A stretch of 50,560 nucleotides of DNA from positions 1 to 50,560 of the forward strand of contig VGSQ01000008.1 in NCBI GenBank assembly GCA_016874975.1, given 5' to 3'. A program made the translations under genes and the position numbers. Of this stretch, positions 6,981 through 17,626 are shown in pieces (position 1 is the first letter of the stretch; each line of letters begins with the position of its first letter). Under the pieces are notes generated by a model. That model worked only from the letters and a program-made list of their open reading frames with translations, ran no database searches and had not been told where the DNA came from. Origin of the DNA: Deltaproteobacteria bacterium (GTDB lineage Bacteria > Desulfobacterota > Desulfobaccia > Desulfobaccales > 0-14-0-80-60-11).

Positions 6981-8795
6981 TCAGCGGGCACCGGCGGAGG
7001 CGGAGGATGGACGCCTTTCTCCGGAAGGCTCGGCGGCCGCCGCGGGGATGGTGAAAGAAAACCGGCAGCCCCGGCCGGGGACGCTCTCGGCCCGGAGGAC
7101 GCCGTCGTTGGCTTCGGCCAGGGTCTTGCAGATGTGGAGACCCAGCCCGGCTCCGCCCGCCCGGGGTCGGGCCGGCCGTTCCGGGGCGAAGAGGTGCTCA
7201 TGGACGTCCGGGGGGAGGCCCGGGCCGGTGTCCGCCACCACCAGTTCCACCGCCGGAGGGTGGGCCTCCGGCGCCGGGCGTCCCTCCACCCGCACCTCCC
7301 CGCCGGCGGGAGTGGCGGCCAGGGCATTGGTGAGGAGATTGGCCAAAATGCGCTCCAGGGAGGGCTCATCCACCCAGAGGAGGGGGAGCCCGTCCAGAGG
7401 GGCCGCGGTCAGGGTCACGCCCCGGTGGCGGGCCAGGGGGCTGAAGCGCTGGATCACCCGCTGCACCGCAAAGGAAGCGGGCACCGCCTCGGGACGGAGG
7501 GAGAGCTGGCCCGACTCATGCCGGCTCAGGTCCAGGACGTTTTGCAGGTGCAGGAGAAGGCCCTCGCTCTGCCGGATGATGCCCTTGAGCTTGCAGTGGA
7601 TGTCCGGCGGCAGGGTTTCGTCCTCCAGGGATTCGATGGTGAGGCGCACGCCGGTCAGAGGGGCCTTGATGTCGTGCACGATCATGGCCAGGAAGTCGGC
7701 GTTGGCGGCGATGCGGTCCCGCTCGGCCTGCAGCAGGCGGGTCTTGTCCCGCAGGGCCCGGGTCATGGTGTTGAAGGAGTCGGCCAGCTCCCCCAGCTCA
7801 TCCCGGCTGGTCACCGGGATGTCCCCGGCCAGCTCCTCCCGGGCGGCCTGGCGGGTGCCGTCGGCCAGGTGGGCGATCTGGCGGCGCATGCCCAGGGAGA
7901 GCCAGATGCTGAGGAGGGCCCCCACCAGGGCGCTGCCCAGACCCACGCCCACGATCACCATTTTGAGGGTGCTCAGGGTGGAGTCCAACTCCCGCCGGCT
8001 GACCCCCACGACGATGAGGTTTTCCCAGGGTTTTTCCTCGCCTTCCAGAGGGAGAAAGGTGACGGTGTAGGGGTTGCCGCCCAGCTCCAGGCTTTGCTCC
8101 CGGTCCTGGGGCAGCGTGGTCCGGGCCGCCAGGTCCTTGAGGCGCACCAGTTCCGCCAGGGCCTCGGGGGGCACGTCTTTGAAGGAGTTGACCACCAGGC
8201 GGTTGGCGAAAAAGATGGCCACCTCCGCGCCGGGGCGGGACAGCAATTCCACAAACTTGCGGTCGATGAGCACCCCGGTGAGGACCACCCCCACCACCTT
8301 GTCCTGAGCCAGGACCGGGGCCGAAGCGGACAGGGCGATGGAATCCTGCCACTGGGCCATGCGGGAGGCCACTTTGCCCTGTAGTCCGGCCCGCACCAGG
8401 GGGCTGCCGGAGATGTTGACGCCGATGGCGCCGGGGTCGTGGGCCCGGGCCTGGATCACGCCCTGGTTGTCGGTGATGGTGAGGATGTGCATGCCGGTGG
8501 ACGGGAAGCGGCTCTGCACCGCCCGGCGCAGGTTCTCGCCGTCGCCCGCGGCCAGCAGCTCGCCAAGGGCCTGGCTGGCGGCCAGCAGGTGTGAGGCCTG
8601 CTGCACCAGTTGGATCTTGCCCAGGTATTCGGCCAGGACCAGACGCGCCACCAGCTCCACCCGGTCCCGGTGCCAGTTGAGAACCATGCGGGTGGCCAGA
8701 TATTGGATCACCACCAGGAGCCCCACCAGCGCCACCAGGAGGGACAACAGATTGACCCCCAGAAGTTTTGCGCCGACTTTGCTCTTGACCGCCAT
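6981..8795 (-). CDS. membrane sensor histidine kinase (Cache-like sensor, HAMP, HisKA, HATPase)
   Basis: About 604 residues. A first membrane helix near residues 15-35 and a second near 280-300 bracket a periplasmic sensor of about 240 residues. That sensor looks like a double Cache fold (LTITDNQGVIQARAHDP, PVLAQDKVVGVVLTGVLIDR). HAMP (about 300-355) and a HisKA helix follow, with the phosphorylated His in FLAMIVHDIKAPL. The ATPase has an N box (NLLTNAL), G1 (VADTGPGLP) and G2 (GAGLGLHICKTL). ATG at 8795 follows GGTGA; a GTG three codons upstream is the alternative. The signal is unknown but should be a small periplasmic ligand, as for Cache sensors. It is the partner of the receiver protein at 6606-6971. 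Confidence 0.92.
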   Translation of the reverse strand: MAVKSKVGAKLLGVNLLSLLVALVGLLVVIQYLATRMVLNWHRDRVELVARLVLAEYLGKIQLVQQASHLLAASQALGELLAAGDGENLRRAVQSRFPSTGMHILTITDNQGVIQARAHDPGAIGVNISGSPLVRAGLQGKVASRMAQWQDSIALSASAPVLAQDKVVGVVLTGVLIDRKFVELLSRPGAEVAIFFANRLVVNSFKDVPPEALAELVRLKDLAARTTLPQDREQSLELGGNPYTVTFLPLEGEEKPWENLIVVGVSRRELDSTLSTLKMVIVGVGLGSALVGALLSIWLSLGMRRQIAHLADGTRQAAREELAGDIPVTSRDELGELADSFNTMTRALRDKTRLLQAERDRIAANADFLAMIVHDIKAPLTGVRLTIESLEDETLPPDIHCKLKGIIRQSEGLLLHLQNVLDLSRHESGQLSLRPEAVPASFAVQRVIQRFSPLARHRGVTLTAAPLDGLPLLWVDEPSLERILANLLTNALAATPAGGEVRVEGRPAPEAHPPAVELVVADTGPGLPPDVHEHLFAPERPARPRAGGAGLGLHICKTLAEANDGVLRAESVPGRGCRFSFTIPAAAAEPSGERRPSSASAGAR

Positions 8796-8936
8796 GGCTG
8801 TCACCGGGACCGTGCTGATACGGGTAGGGCCGACCTGCCCAGCGAATATGGTGTGAGGCCAGCCTCATGAAAAAATACCATAAATGCGAGGTCTTGCAAC
8901 GATACTTTGGGATGGGTGCGATTCGGGGCCTGCAGT

Positions 8937-9557
8937 TCAGAAACCCAGGAGCAGGGTTCTCAGCCAGAGATAGATGGGGAATAAAAAGAAACCCACCACG
9001 CCGGTATAAAAGAGGGCGATGAGCAGGATGAAGCCGAAGGGCTCCAGGTACTGGTAAAGGCGGGCCAGGTTGTAAGGCAAGAGCGCGGCCACGATGTGGG
9101 AGCCGTCCAGGGGCGGGATGGGGATGAGGTTGAAGAGGGCCAGGAAGATGTTCACCACCACCCCGGCGTAGGCCAGCTTTTTCAGACCCGGGCCGCCCAA
9201 GTCCAGGTGGTAGAGAAAAGCGAAGACCGCGGCCAGCAGCAGGTTGCTCAGGGGGCCGGCCAGGCTGACGGTGATTTCGCCCCAGCGCAGATTGCGAAAA
9301 TTGTAAGGATTCACGGGCACCGGCTTGGCCCAGCCGAAGATCATGCCGGTCTTGGTGGCCAGCAGCAAGAGCGGCAGGATGATGGTGCCCACCAGGTCGA
9401 TATGGGGCAGCGGATTCAAAGTGATGCGGCCGGCCAGGCGGGCGGTGGGGTCGCCGTTCATTAAAGCGGCATAGCCGTGCGCCACCTCGTGGATGATGAT
9501 GGAAAAGAGGAGCACCACTACAATCAGGCCTATTTCCATGAGATTCGGCATGCTCAC
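8937..9557 (-). CDS. site-2 protease family (peptidase M50) membrane protein
   Basis: 206 residues, nearly all membrane. H23 and H27 in IIHEVAHGYAAL form the HExxH zinc site with E24 as the catalytic acid. NLIPIPPLDGSHI supplies the NPDG-like third ligand and AGPLSNLLLA the conserved middle helix. Six hydrophobic segments fit the short, PDZ-less YwhC/sll0862-like branch of S2P rather than RseP. The start is GTG at 9557 or ATG at 9551; GAGGTGA favours the GTG by spacing. It follows the phosphohexomutase by 9 bp in the same direction. The substrate is unknown. Confidence 0.88.
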   Translation of the reverse strand: MSMPNLMEIGLIVVVLLFSIIIHEVAHGYAALMNGDPTARLAGRITLNPLPHIDLVGTIILPLLLLATKTGMIFGWAKPVPVNPYNFRNLRWGEITVSLAGPLSNLLLAAVFAFLYHLDLGGPGLKKLAYAGVVVNIFLALFNLIPIPPLDGSHIVAALLPYNLARLYQYLEPFGFILLIALFYTGVVGFFLFPIYLWLRTLLLGF

Positions 9558-9566
9558 AAGGTCACC

Positions 9567-10985
9567 TCAGATGGTGCCGATGAGTTCCTGGCCGGCGGCC
9601 TCCAGTCGGGCCAAACCTTCCCGGGAAGGAGCCTCCAGATAAAAGCGCACCACCGGCTCGGTGCCTGAAGGCCGCAGGCAGACCCAACCGCCGTCTTCCA
9701 GGAGGTACTTGTGGCCGTCGGTGGTGACGTGGCCCACCACCTTGAGCCCGGCGAAATGGGTGGGAGTCTGGGCCAGGCGCCGCAGCAGCCCTTCCTTGGC
9801 CTCCGGCGCCAGGCGGAGGTTGACCCGTTTGTTATGCAACGGGCCCACCTTGGCCCACAGGTCTTCCAGGAGTGCGGGGAGGTCCTTGCCGGTGCGGGCC
9901 ACCATTTCGGCCACCATCAGGCAGGCCAGGACACCGTCCTTTTCCGGCAGGTGCCCCCGCATGGAGAAGCCCTCGCTTTCTTCGCCCACCATCACCACCT
10001 GCTCCTTGAGGATGAATTCTCCCAGGTATTTAAAGCCCACCTTGGTTTCGAACACCGGCCGTCCGTGGAAAGCGGCCACCCGGTCGATGAGGTGGGTGGT
10101 GGCCACACTGCGGGCCACGCCTCCGGGCCAGCCCCGGGTGGTGATAAGGTAGTCCAGAAGGAGGGACAGCACCTCGTTGGCTTCGTGATAGACGCCTTGG
10201 CTGTTGACCACCCCGAAGCGGTCGGCGTCCGCGTCCACGGCCAGTCCCAGATGGCAGCCGCCTTCCCGGACCCGTTCGGCCAGGGGGATGAGAAACTCTC
10301 CCGAGGGCTCGGGGCGGTGCCCGCCGAAGTAGGGGTCCCGGTGGCCGTGGAGCAGCTCCACCTCCACGCCGGCCTCGCGCAGGAAGCCGTCCAGGTAGCC
10401 CAAACCGGTGCCGTAGAGCACGTCCACCGCCACTCGGAGGCCTGACCGCCTCAGGACCTCGGTGTCCACCAGGGCGGCCAGGTGGCGGAAGTAATTTTCC
10501 CGGGGATCGATGCTGGTGAGGAGGCCCCGTTCCCGGGCCGCCTCCAGGGACATGGTGCGCACGTCCCGGGGGCCGAGGCTGCGGATGAGGCTCTCAATGG
10601 CGTTGGTCACCGGGGTGGGGGCGGGCCCGCCTTGGGCCGGGGAAAACTTGATGCCGTTGTATTCCGGCGGGTTGTGGCTGGCGGTGACGTTGATGCCGCC
10701 GCCGTGGCGGCCGGAGATGATGGCGAAGCTCACCACCGGGGTGGGCAGGTCCCGGGTGGACAGATAGCAGGGGATGCCGTTGCCGGCCAGCACCTGGGCG
10801 GCGGCGGCGGCAAAGGCCTCGGACAGAAAACGGGTGTCGTAGCCGATGACCACGCCGTGGGTGCCCTGGTTTTCCTGTTGCAGGTAGTGGGCGATGGCCT
10901 GGCACACCAGGCGGGCGTTGGGAAAGGTGAAATCTTCGGCCAGGATTCCCCGCCAGCCGGAGGTGCCGAACTTGATGTCGGTCAT
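9567..10985 (-). CDS. phosphoglucomutase/phosphomannomutase family protein
   Basis: About 472 residues of the alpha-D-phosphohexomutase superfamily, which interconverts hexose 1- and 6-phosphates. It begins with the expected TDIKFGTSGWRG. The active-site serine loop is TASHNPPEYNGIK, the metal loop is DADADRFGVV, the sugar loop is GEESEGFS, and the phosphate loop is RPSGTEPVVRFY. ATG at 10985 is preceded by CGAGGA, and the five codons upstream of it look untranslated. Substrate preference (glucose, mannose or glucosamine phosphate) cannot be fixed. The role is probably glycogen, LPS or cell-wall precursor supply. Confidence 0.92.
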   Translation of the reverse strand: MTDIKFGTSGWRGILAEDFTFPNARLVCQAIAHYLQQENQGTHGVVIGYDTRFLSEAFAAAAAQVLAGNGIPCYLSTRDLPTPVVSFAIISGRHGGGINVTASHNPPEYNGIKFSPAQGGPAPTPVTNAIESLIRSLGPRDVRTMSLEAARERGLLTSIDPRENYFRHLAALVDTEVLRRSGLRVAVDVLYGTGLGYLDGFLREAGVEVELLHGHRDPYFGGHRPEPSGEFLIPLAERVREGGCHLGLAVDADADRFGVVNSQGVYHEANEVLSLLLDYLITTRGWPGGVARSVATTHLIDRVAAFHGRPVFETKVGFKYLGEFILKEQVVMVGEESEGFSMRGHLPEKDGVLACLMVAEMVARTGKDLPALLEDLWAKVGPLHNKRVNLRLAPEAKEGLLRRLAQTPTHFAGLKVVGHVTTDGHKYLLEDGGWVCLRPSGTEPVVRFYLEAPSREGLARLEAAGQELIGTI

Positions 10986-11200
10986 GGTTCGTCCTCGCAT
11001 TTAGGGGAGAGGCGAAAAGCGAGGCTCCCTGCGCTCCCCTCAAGCCACCCTCCCAAAGAAAGCGGTTCAGAGCCTGCCGAGGTCTCCGGGAGTCGGCCTC
11101 ATACCGAGTTCGCTTTGCAGGGCGGGTTTGAAACTCGTCCCTGCAAGTGCTATCGGCAGATTACTTGAAGGTTCGGTTGCATTTTTGACAGAACTTGGTC

Positions 11201-13655
<2,455 letters not shown>

Positions 13656-13669
13656 CAATGGGCTCCTTG

Positions 13670-13699
13670 AAAAAAATCGCCGGGGGACGCGAGTCCCCC
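13670..13699 (-). terminator. terminator-like hairpin in the metK leader
   Basis: Read on the minus strand: GGGGGAC, loop TCGC, GTCCCCC, a 5-nt spacer (GGCGA), then TTTTTTT, and directly after it the metK Shine-Dalgarno AAGGAGC. The stem is at 13682-13699 and the T-run at 13670-13676. It could end the panCD transcript or act as an attenuator for metK. A promoter candidate just upstream (TTGCTT, 18 bp, TAAAAT) would place the hairpin inside a metK leader. Confidence 0.6.
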
Positions 13700-13748
13700 T
13701 CATAAACCCACAAATTTTATCCGAGTCTGCGGAAAGAAAGCAAGAACT

Positions 13749-14114
13749 TTACGGCAGGGCCGCCAGTTCCCGGCGCCGGTTCTGATGATTCACCAGGACG
13801 ATCTTGGGCTGGTGCTGCCGCAGTTCCTCGGCGGCGTAGGCGGCAAAGGTGGTGACGATGATCAGATCGCCGGGGACCCCCTTGCGGGCCGCGGCGCCGT
13901 TCAGGCACATGACCCCGCTGCCGGCCGGGCCCTCGATGGCGTAGGTCTCGAAGCGCTCGCCGTTGTTGATGTTGTAAACGTGCACCATCTCATACGGGAT
14001 GATGTCCGCGGCCCGCATCAGGTCGGCGTCGATGGTGAGGGAGCCCTCGTAGGTCAGGTTGGCGTCGGTGATGGTGGCCCGGTGAATCTTGGACTTGAGC
14101 ATGTGGCGCCACAT
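13749..14114 (-). CDS. panD: aspartate 1-decarboxylase proenzyme
   Basis: 121 residues. It makes beta-alanine from aspartate for pantothenate. The proenzyme cleaves itself between Gly24 and Ser25 in TYEGSLTID, leaving a pyruvoyl group on Ser25. With the start MWRHMLKSKIH, the Ser is at residue 25 exactly as in the E. coli enzyme, which supports the start. NGAAAR near residue 72 is the conserved substrate strand. It begins 3 bp after panC, so the two are translated together. Confidence 0.96.
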   Translation of the reverse strand: MWRHMLKSKIHRATITDANLTYEGSLTIDADLMRAADIIPYEMVHVYNINNGERFETYAIEGPAGSGVMCLNGAAARKGVPGDLIIVTTFAAYAAEELRQHQPKIVLVNHQNRRRELAALP

Positions 14115-14117
14115 AAT

Positions 14118-14966
14118 TCAATCCCCCTCGATGAGGATGTTGTCGATAAGGCGGGTGGCCCCCACCCAGGCCGCCGTAAGCAGGCGGGCGGCCCCTTGAA
14201 GGCGTTCCACCGGTTTCAGGGTGTCCGGGTCCGCCAGTTCCAGGTAGTCCAGGCGGACCAGGGGGGAGGCGGTGATGACGGCTCGGGCCGCACCCAGGAG
14301 CGCTTCGGCCCGGCGCTCGCCCCCGGCGGCCCGCGCCGCGGCGGCGTTGAGGCCCTGGATGAGGGACAGGGCGGCCCGGCGTTCCTCGATGCTGAGATAG
14401 GTGTTGCGGGAACTCAGGGCCAGGCCGTCCGGCTCCCGGACGATGGGCCGGCCCACCACCCGGACGGGCAGGTTCAGGTCCGCCGCCATCTGCTGGATGA
14501 CCCGGAGCTGCTGGTAGTCCTTTTCGCCGAACACGGCCACATCCGGGGCCGCCAGGTTGAACAGCTTCAGCACCACCGTGGCCACGCCCCGGAAATGTCC
14601 GGGCCGGGAGGCCCCGCACAGCCCCCGGCTCAGTTCCCCCACCTCCACGTAGGTCTGGTAGCCCGAGGGGTACATGTCCCCGGCCGTGGGCGTAAAAAGC
14701 ACGTCCACGCCCTCGGCCGCGGCCAGGCCCGCGTCCCGCTCCAGGTCCCGGGGGTAGCGGTCCAGGTCCTCGCTGGGGCCGAACTGGGCGGGGTTGACGA
14801 AGAGGCTCACCACCAGCCGCCGGCCCTGCTCCCGACCGTAGCGCATCAGGCTCAGGTGCCCCTGATGGAAATAACCCATGGTGGGCACGAAGGCGATGGT
14901 CCGCCCCTCGGTCCGCCAGGCGCGCGCCTGCTCCTGCATGGCCCCGGAATCGCTGATGATTTCCAT
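14118..14966 (-). CDS. panC: pantothenate synthetase
   Basis: 282 residues. It joins pantoate and beta-alanine using ATP through a pantoyl adenylate. The nucleotidyltransferase motif is FHQGHLSL in VPTMGYFHQGHLSLM; VFGEKDYQQL is the ATP-binding strand, and ALSSRNTYLS the KMSKS-like loop. No Shine-Dalgarno precedes the ATG; an intrinsic-terminator-like hairpin with a T-run abuts it. It leads panC-panD, probably extending into metK-ahcY. panB is not in the window. Confidence 0.96.
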   Translation of the reverse strand: MEIISDSGAMQEQARAWRTEGRTIAFVPTMGYFHQGHLSLMRYGREQGRRLVVSLFVNPAQFGPSEDLDRYPRDLERDAGLAAAEGVDVLFTPTAGDMYPSGYQTYVEVGELSRGLCGASRPGHFRGVATVVLKLFNLAAPDVAVFGEKDYQQLRVIQQMAADLNLPVRVVGRPIVREPDGLALSSRNTYLSIEERRAALSLIQGLNAAAARAAGGERRAEALLGAARAVITASPLVRLDYLELADPDTLKPVERLQGAARLLTAAWVGATRLIDNILIEGD

Positions 14967-15034
14967 AAAAAAAGCCCGGACTGATCTCCGGGCAGGGCGG
15001 TCTCCACCGTGAGAGTCTCAGTCCGCAAAAATTT
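14967..15034 (-). promoter_or_regulatory. candidate attenuator or riboswitch-like leader of panC
   Basis: Read on the minus strand, a stem GCCCGGA-GATCAG-TCCGGGC is followed by TTTTTTT and then at once by the panC ATG. About 35 nt upstream of that stem is CGGACTGA, perfectly complementary to TCAGTCCG, which overlaps the loop and 3' arm of the terminator stem. The two pairings exclude each other, the usual design of a transcription attenuator. Smaller helices (CGGT/ACCG or TCTC/GAGA) can form between. A pan RNA motif is known upstream of pantothenate genes in some bacteria; whether this belongs to it was not tested. Confidence 0.55.
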
Positions 15035-15059
15035 CGGATCCAAGCTCTTGCTGGCAATT

Positions 15060-15088
15060 ACACTACCAGCTTTTGCCGGGACTGTCAA
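15060..15088 (-). promoter_or_regulatory. sigma-70-type promoter for panC
   Basis: On the minus strand: a perfect -35 TTGACA (15083-15088), a 17-bp spacer, and -10 TAGTGT (15060-15065). Transcription would start near 15053 and give a leader of roughly 85 nt that contains the attenuator-like structure. Confidence 0.6.
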
Positions 15089-15302
15089 GGGAAGTTTTGG
15101 GGGCGGCCGGTTCCGGACGTCGATATTTTCAAAAAGGCCGTGGATTTGGCAGGGAACGGAAAATTCCTTGATTTTCCCCACCGGTTGACCGAATGATGGA
15201 TTATCCACCAACGAAGCCCGGCAATTCCCCGTTGTCCCCTGTGGTCCCGGCGGGTTCATCACAGGCGCGCCGGCAGGCGGCGGCGGTTCCAAGGTGAAGC
15301 AG

Positions 15303-16367
15303 ATGGCCGAAGGCCCGACGACCGACTGGGAGATCAACGTCCCCCTCCTAACCAATCGCTTCATCCTTTACGACCTTTTCAAGATCGTGGGGATCACCAC
15401 CCTGATCATGCTGTTCCTGATGCAGGGGATGTTGCTGCTGACGGACCGCTTCGACCTGCGCGCCATGACCGGTTTGGCCCAACTGGTGGTCGTCTGCTGT
15501 TTGGGATTACTGGTGTTGATGGTGCTGGTGATGCTGCTCTTTTTCGGCAACCGCTTTCCCATGCAATTTCATCTTGATCCCCAAGGGGCAGTGGCGGTAA
15601 GCGGCAGCCGCCGGGGGAAAGTGGCCAACCGCCTGGCCGTCATCCTGGGGCTGCTGGCCGGCAAACCCGGGGTGGCCGGGGCCGGGTTGCTGGGCATGGC
15701 CCAGGAGGAGGTGGGCATCACCTGGCCGCAGGTGGAGCGCCTCAACATCCATGCCCCCCAGCACGTCATCAGCCTGATGAACTCCTGGCGGGTGGTCATT
15801 CGCCTCTACTGCACGCCGGAGAATTTTGCCGCGGTGCGGGAGCAGGTGGAGGCCTGGTGGCAGGCGGCGGACCGACGCCGGGCCCGGCAGCGCGGGCGCG
15901 TCCGGTGGCCCTGGGCGATGCTCCTGGGGCAAAGCGCTTTGGCGGTGGTGGCCGCCGTGTTTCTCCAGGCCCTGCCGTTTGCGCCGCCGGGCTACTGGAT
16001 TTTGGCGCTGGGGGGCCTGGCCCTGCTGGCCGTCTGGCCCCATCCCTTCCGCTTCTACACCGGCCTGGCCACCCTGGCGGGCGTGGCCCTCATGGTGATC
16101 TACACGCTGGTCCAGGGTTTCCACTCCTTCCCGCTCTTCGATGAAAACCTCTTCCTCAACCTGGCCCGGGAGCGGGGCTGGCCCCTGGACCAGATTCCCG
16201 CCTGGGTGAAGGAGCGCCGCTTCCGCTTCCAGACGCTGAGGTCGGAACAATGGTGGGGCCTGGTCGTGGCGTGCCTCTCCCTGGCCTGGTTCACCTACCT
16301 GGGAGTGGCCGCCTGGCGGGAATGGTGGCAACTGAGGAAAAAGACGGGGGGAAGGCCGGGGGAATGA
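15303..16367 (+). CDS. membrane protein of unknown function
   Basis: About 354 residues, not recognised. Two close N-terminal membrane helices (about residues 25-40 and 55-80: TLIMLFLMQGMLLL and LVVVCCLGLLVLMVLVMLLFF) are followed by a soluble middle of about 120 residues that looks beta-rich. Then come two or three helices (about 215-275) and a last one before the basic C-terminus (WWGLVVACLSLAWFTYLGVAAW). ATG at 15303 follows AAGGTGAAG; a GTG three codons earlier is possible. It is divergent from panC and followed by the repeat array. Confidence 0.7.
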   Translation: MAEGPTTDWEINVPLLTNRFILYDLFKIVGITTLIMLFLMQGMLLLTDRFDLRAMTGLAQLVVVCCLGLLVLMVLVMLLFFGNRFPMQFHLDPQGAVAVSGSRRGKVANRLAVILGLLAGKPGVAGAGLLGMAQEEVGITWPQVERLNIHAPQHVISLMNSWRVVIRLYCTPENFAAVREQVEAWWQAADRRRARQRGRVRWPWAMLLGQSALAVVAAVFLQALPFAPPGYWILALGGLALLAVWPHPFRFYTGLATLAGVALMVIYTLVQGFHSFPLFDENLFLNLARERGWPLDQIPAWVKERRFRFQTLRSEQWWGLVVACLSLAWFTYLGVAAWREWWQLRKKTGGRPGE

Positions 16368-17187
16368 ACTCCTCCCCTCCCCTTAGCGCCGTTTTCTCTA
16401 ACATACTGAGGCTCTTGCAAAATTATCCCTTTGTAATGGGAAAGGGCGGCGGTTTTGAAAACGCTCTGCAGGATTCCAACCTCTTTCATGGTGCGCGGTG
16501 CGCACCCTACATGGAGGCCAGAATATTCAGAGGATCTGCTCCGAAAAGTTTTGTTAGGGTGCGCACTGCGCACCGTAACCATGCTTAACTTTTCATAATT
16601 TATGGGTGGGCCAAAGGCTCATGAGGAACTGCTATGAAAAGTTCGCGAGGAAATCATAAATAGTGCATGATATCAACATGTTGTCCGACATAAGGGTTAA
16701 TGCTTAGTTTACATAATATCCTAAACATCTTTTCATATGTTATGGGTGGGCCGGCGGCCCATGGGGGACTGCTATGAAAAGTTTTTTGTATGGTGCGTTT
16801 TGTGATGTATTATCAATTGGTTGTGGTTGATACAAAGGCCCACCCTACCGAACTTTTCATGCTTTGCGGGTGAGCCCCAGGCTCATGAGTAACTGCTATG
16901 AAAAGTTTTTTGTATGGTGCGTTTTGTGATGTATTATCAATTGGTTGTGGTTGATACAGAGGCCCACCCTACCGAACTTTTCATGCTTTGTGAGTGGGCC
17001 TCAGGCCCATGAGTAACTGTCTTGAAAAGTCCTTCCGTAGGGTGCGTCTCACGCACCATTGGTAGGCGCTGAGGGCCGGCAGGGACGCCCGCCCCACCGG
17101 CCTTTTCATGTGTTATGGGTGGGCCATCGGCCCGGGCGCGGCTGTTATGAAATGCTCATGGCCCCAACGTGGCCGTGAGCATTTCAT
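16368..17187. repeat. array of nested palindromic repeats (five copies)
   Basis: 820 bp without a gene. A composite palindrome occurs at 16587-16643, 16729-16783, 16851-16907, 16975-17030 and 17101-17153. Its outer arms are AACTTTTCAT(A) and (T)ATGAAAAGTT. Inside is a second hairpin of the form GGGTGGGCC...GGCCCATGAG. A sixth copy, inverted, is at 47832-47890. Some outer copies are degenerate, for example the 3' arms of the fourth and fifth. Three GGTGCGC-type palindromes sit among them at 16490, 16558 and 17041. No open frame of quality is present. Confidence 0.75.
16768..17015. repeat. 124-bp tandem direct repeat, two units
   Basis: Units 16768-16891 and 16892-17015. The first 99 bases of each differ by about one substitution (TACAAAGG against TACAGAGG). 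The remainder, holding the inner hairpin, is more diverged. Each unit contains one full composite palindrome junction, so the array grew by recent duplication. Confidence 0.8.
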
Positions 17188-17598
17188 TCAATCAAACAGG
17201 ATCTCCATGGCCTGGTAAGGGCAGACCTTCTGGCAGATTTCGCAGGCGATGCAGCGGTCCTGGTCGAAGGCCACCTCCATGAGGTAACGGTCCGGCACGT
17301 CCAGGGCCTTGGTGGGGCAGGGGGCCACGCAGGCGGTGCAGTGGATGCAGCGCTCTTCGTGCCGGAGCACTTCCCGGGCCAGGGGCTCCACCCCCACCCC
17401 CGCCTCGGCCAGAAAATCCATGGCGTCCTGCCAACGGCCGCCGTCTTCGGTCAGCTCCACCACCATGCGGCCCCACTCCCGGGGGGTGATGCGGGCCCGC
17501 AAGATGTTGACCACAAGACCGAAATCCTTGATGAGCCGGTAGGTGATGGGTTGGTCGATGAGATGGGGCGGAAAATGTAAAACCAATTTTTTCGGCAT
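17188..17598 (-). CDS. NIL domain plus 2x[4Fe-4S] ferredoxin protein (homocysteine synthesis)
   Basis: 136 residues. Residues 1-75 are a NIL domain (VLHFPPHLIDQPITYRLIKDFGLVVNIL). The rest is a two-cluster ferredoxin with CIHCTACVAPCPT and CIACEICQKVCPY. This protein and its DUF39 neighbour are a conserved pair. Genetic work in methanogens and Desulfovibrio links that pair to forming homocysteine by sulfide incorporation into an aspartate-semialdehyde-derived substrate, without the usual acyl-homoserine route. The clusters would supply electrons. It starts 28 bp after the DUF39 stop with an AGAGGA ribosome site. Confidence 0.9.
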   Translation of the reverse strand: MPKKLVLHFPPHLIDQPITYRLIKDFGLVVNILRARITPREWGRMVVELTEDGGRWQDAMDFLAEAGVGVEPLAREVLRHEERCIHCTACVAPCPTKALDVPDRYLMEVAFDQDRCIACEICQKVCPYQAMEILFD

Positions 17599-17626
17599 GG
17601 CGCAGTCCTCTTGCTCGAAGCGAAAA

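Noticed and set aside
13656-13748. Known SAM riboswitch before metK
   Set aside because: Only a terminator-like stem is visible; the multi-stem SAM-I or SAM-II pattern was not recognised in 93 bp.
14967-15062. TPP riboswitch, because of a CTGAGA string in the panC leader
   Set aside because: The partner THI-box elements (the ACCTGATCTGG-like part) are missing.
16768-17015. Possible CRISPR array
   Set aside because: Only two units of 124 bp with near-identical whole units; no short repeat with unique spacers and no cas genes.
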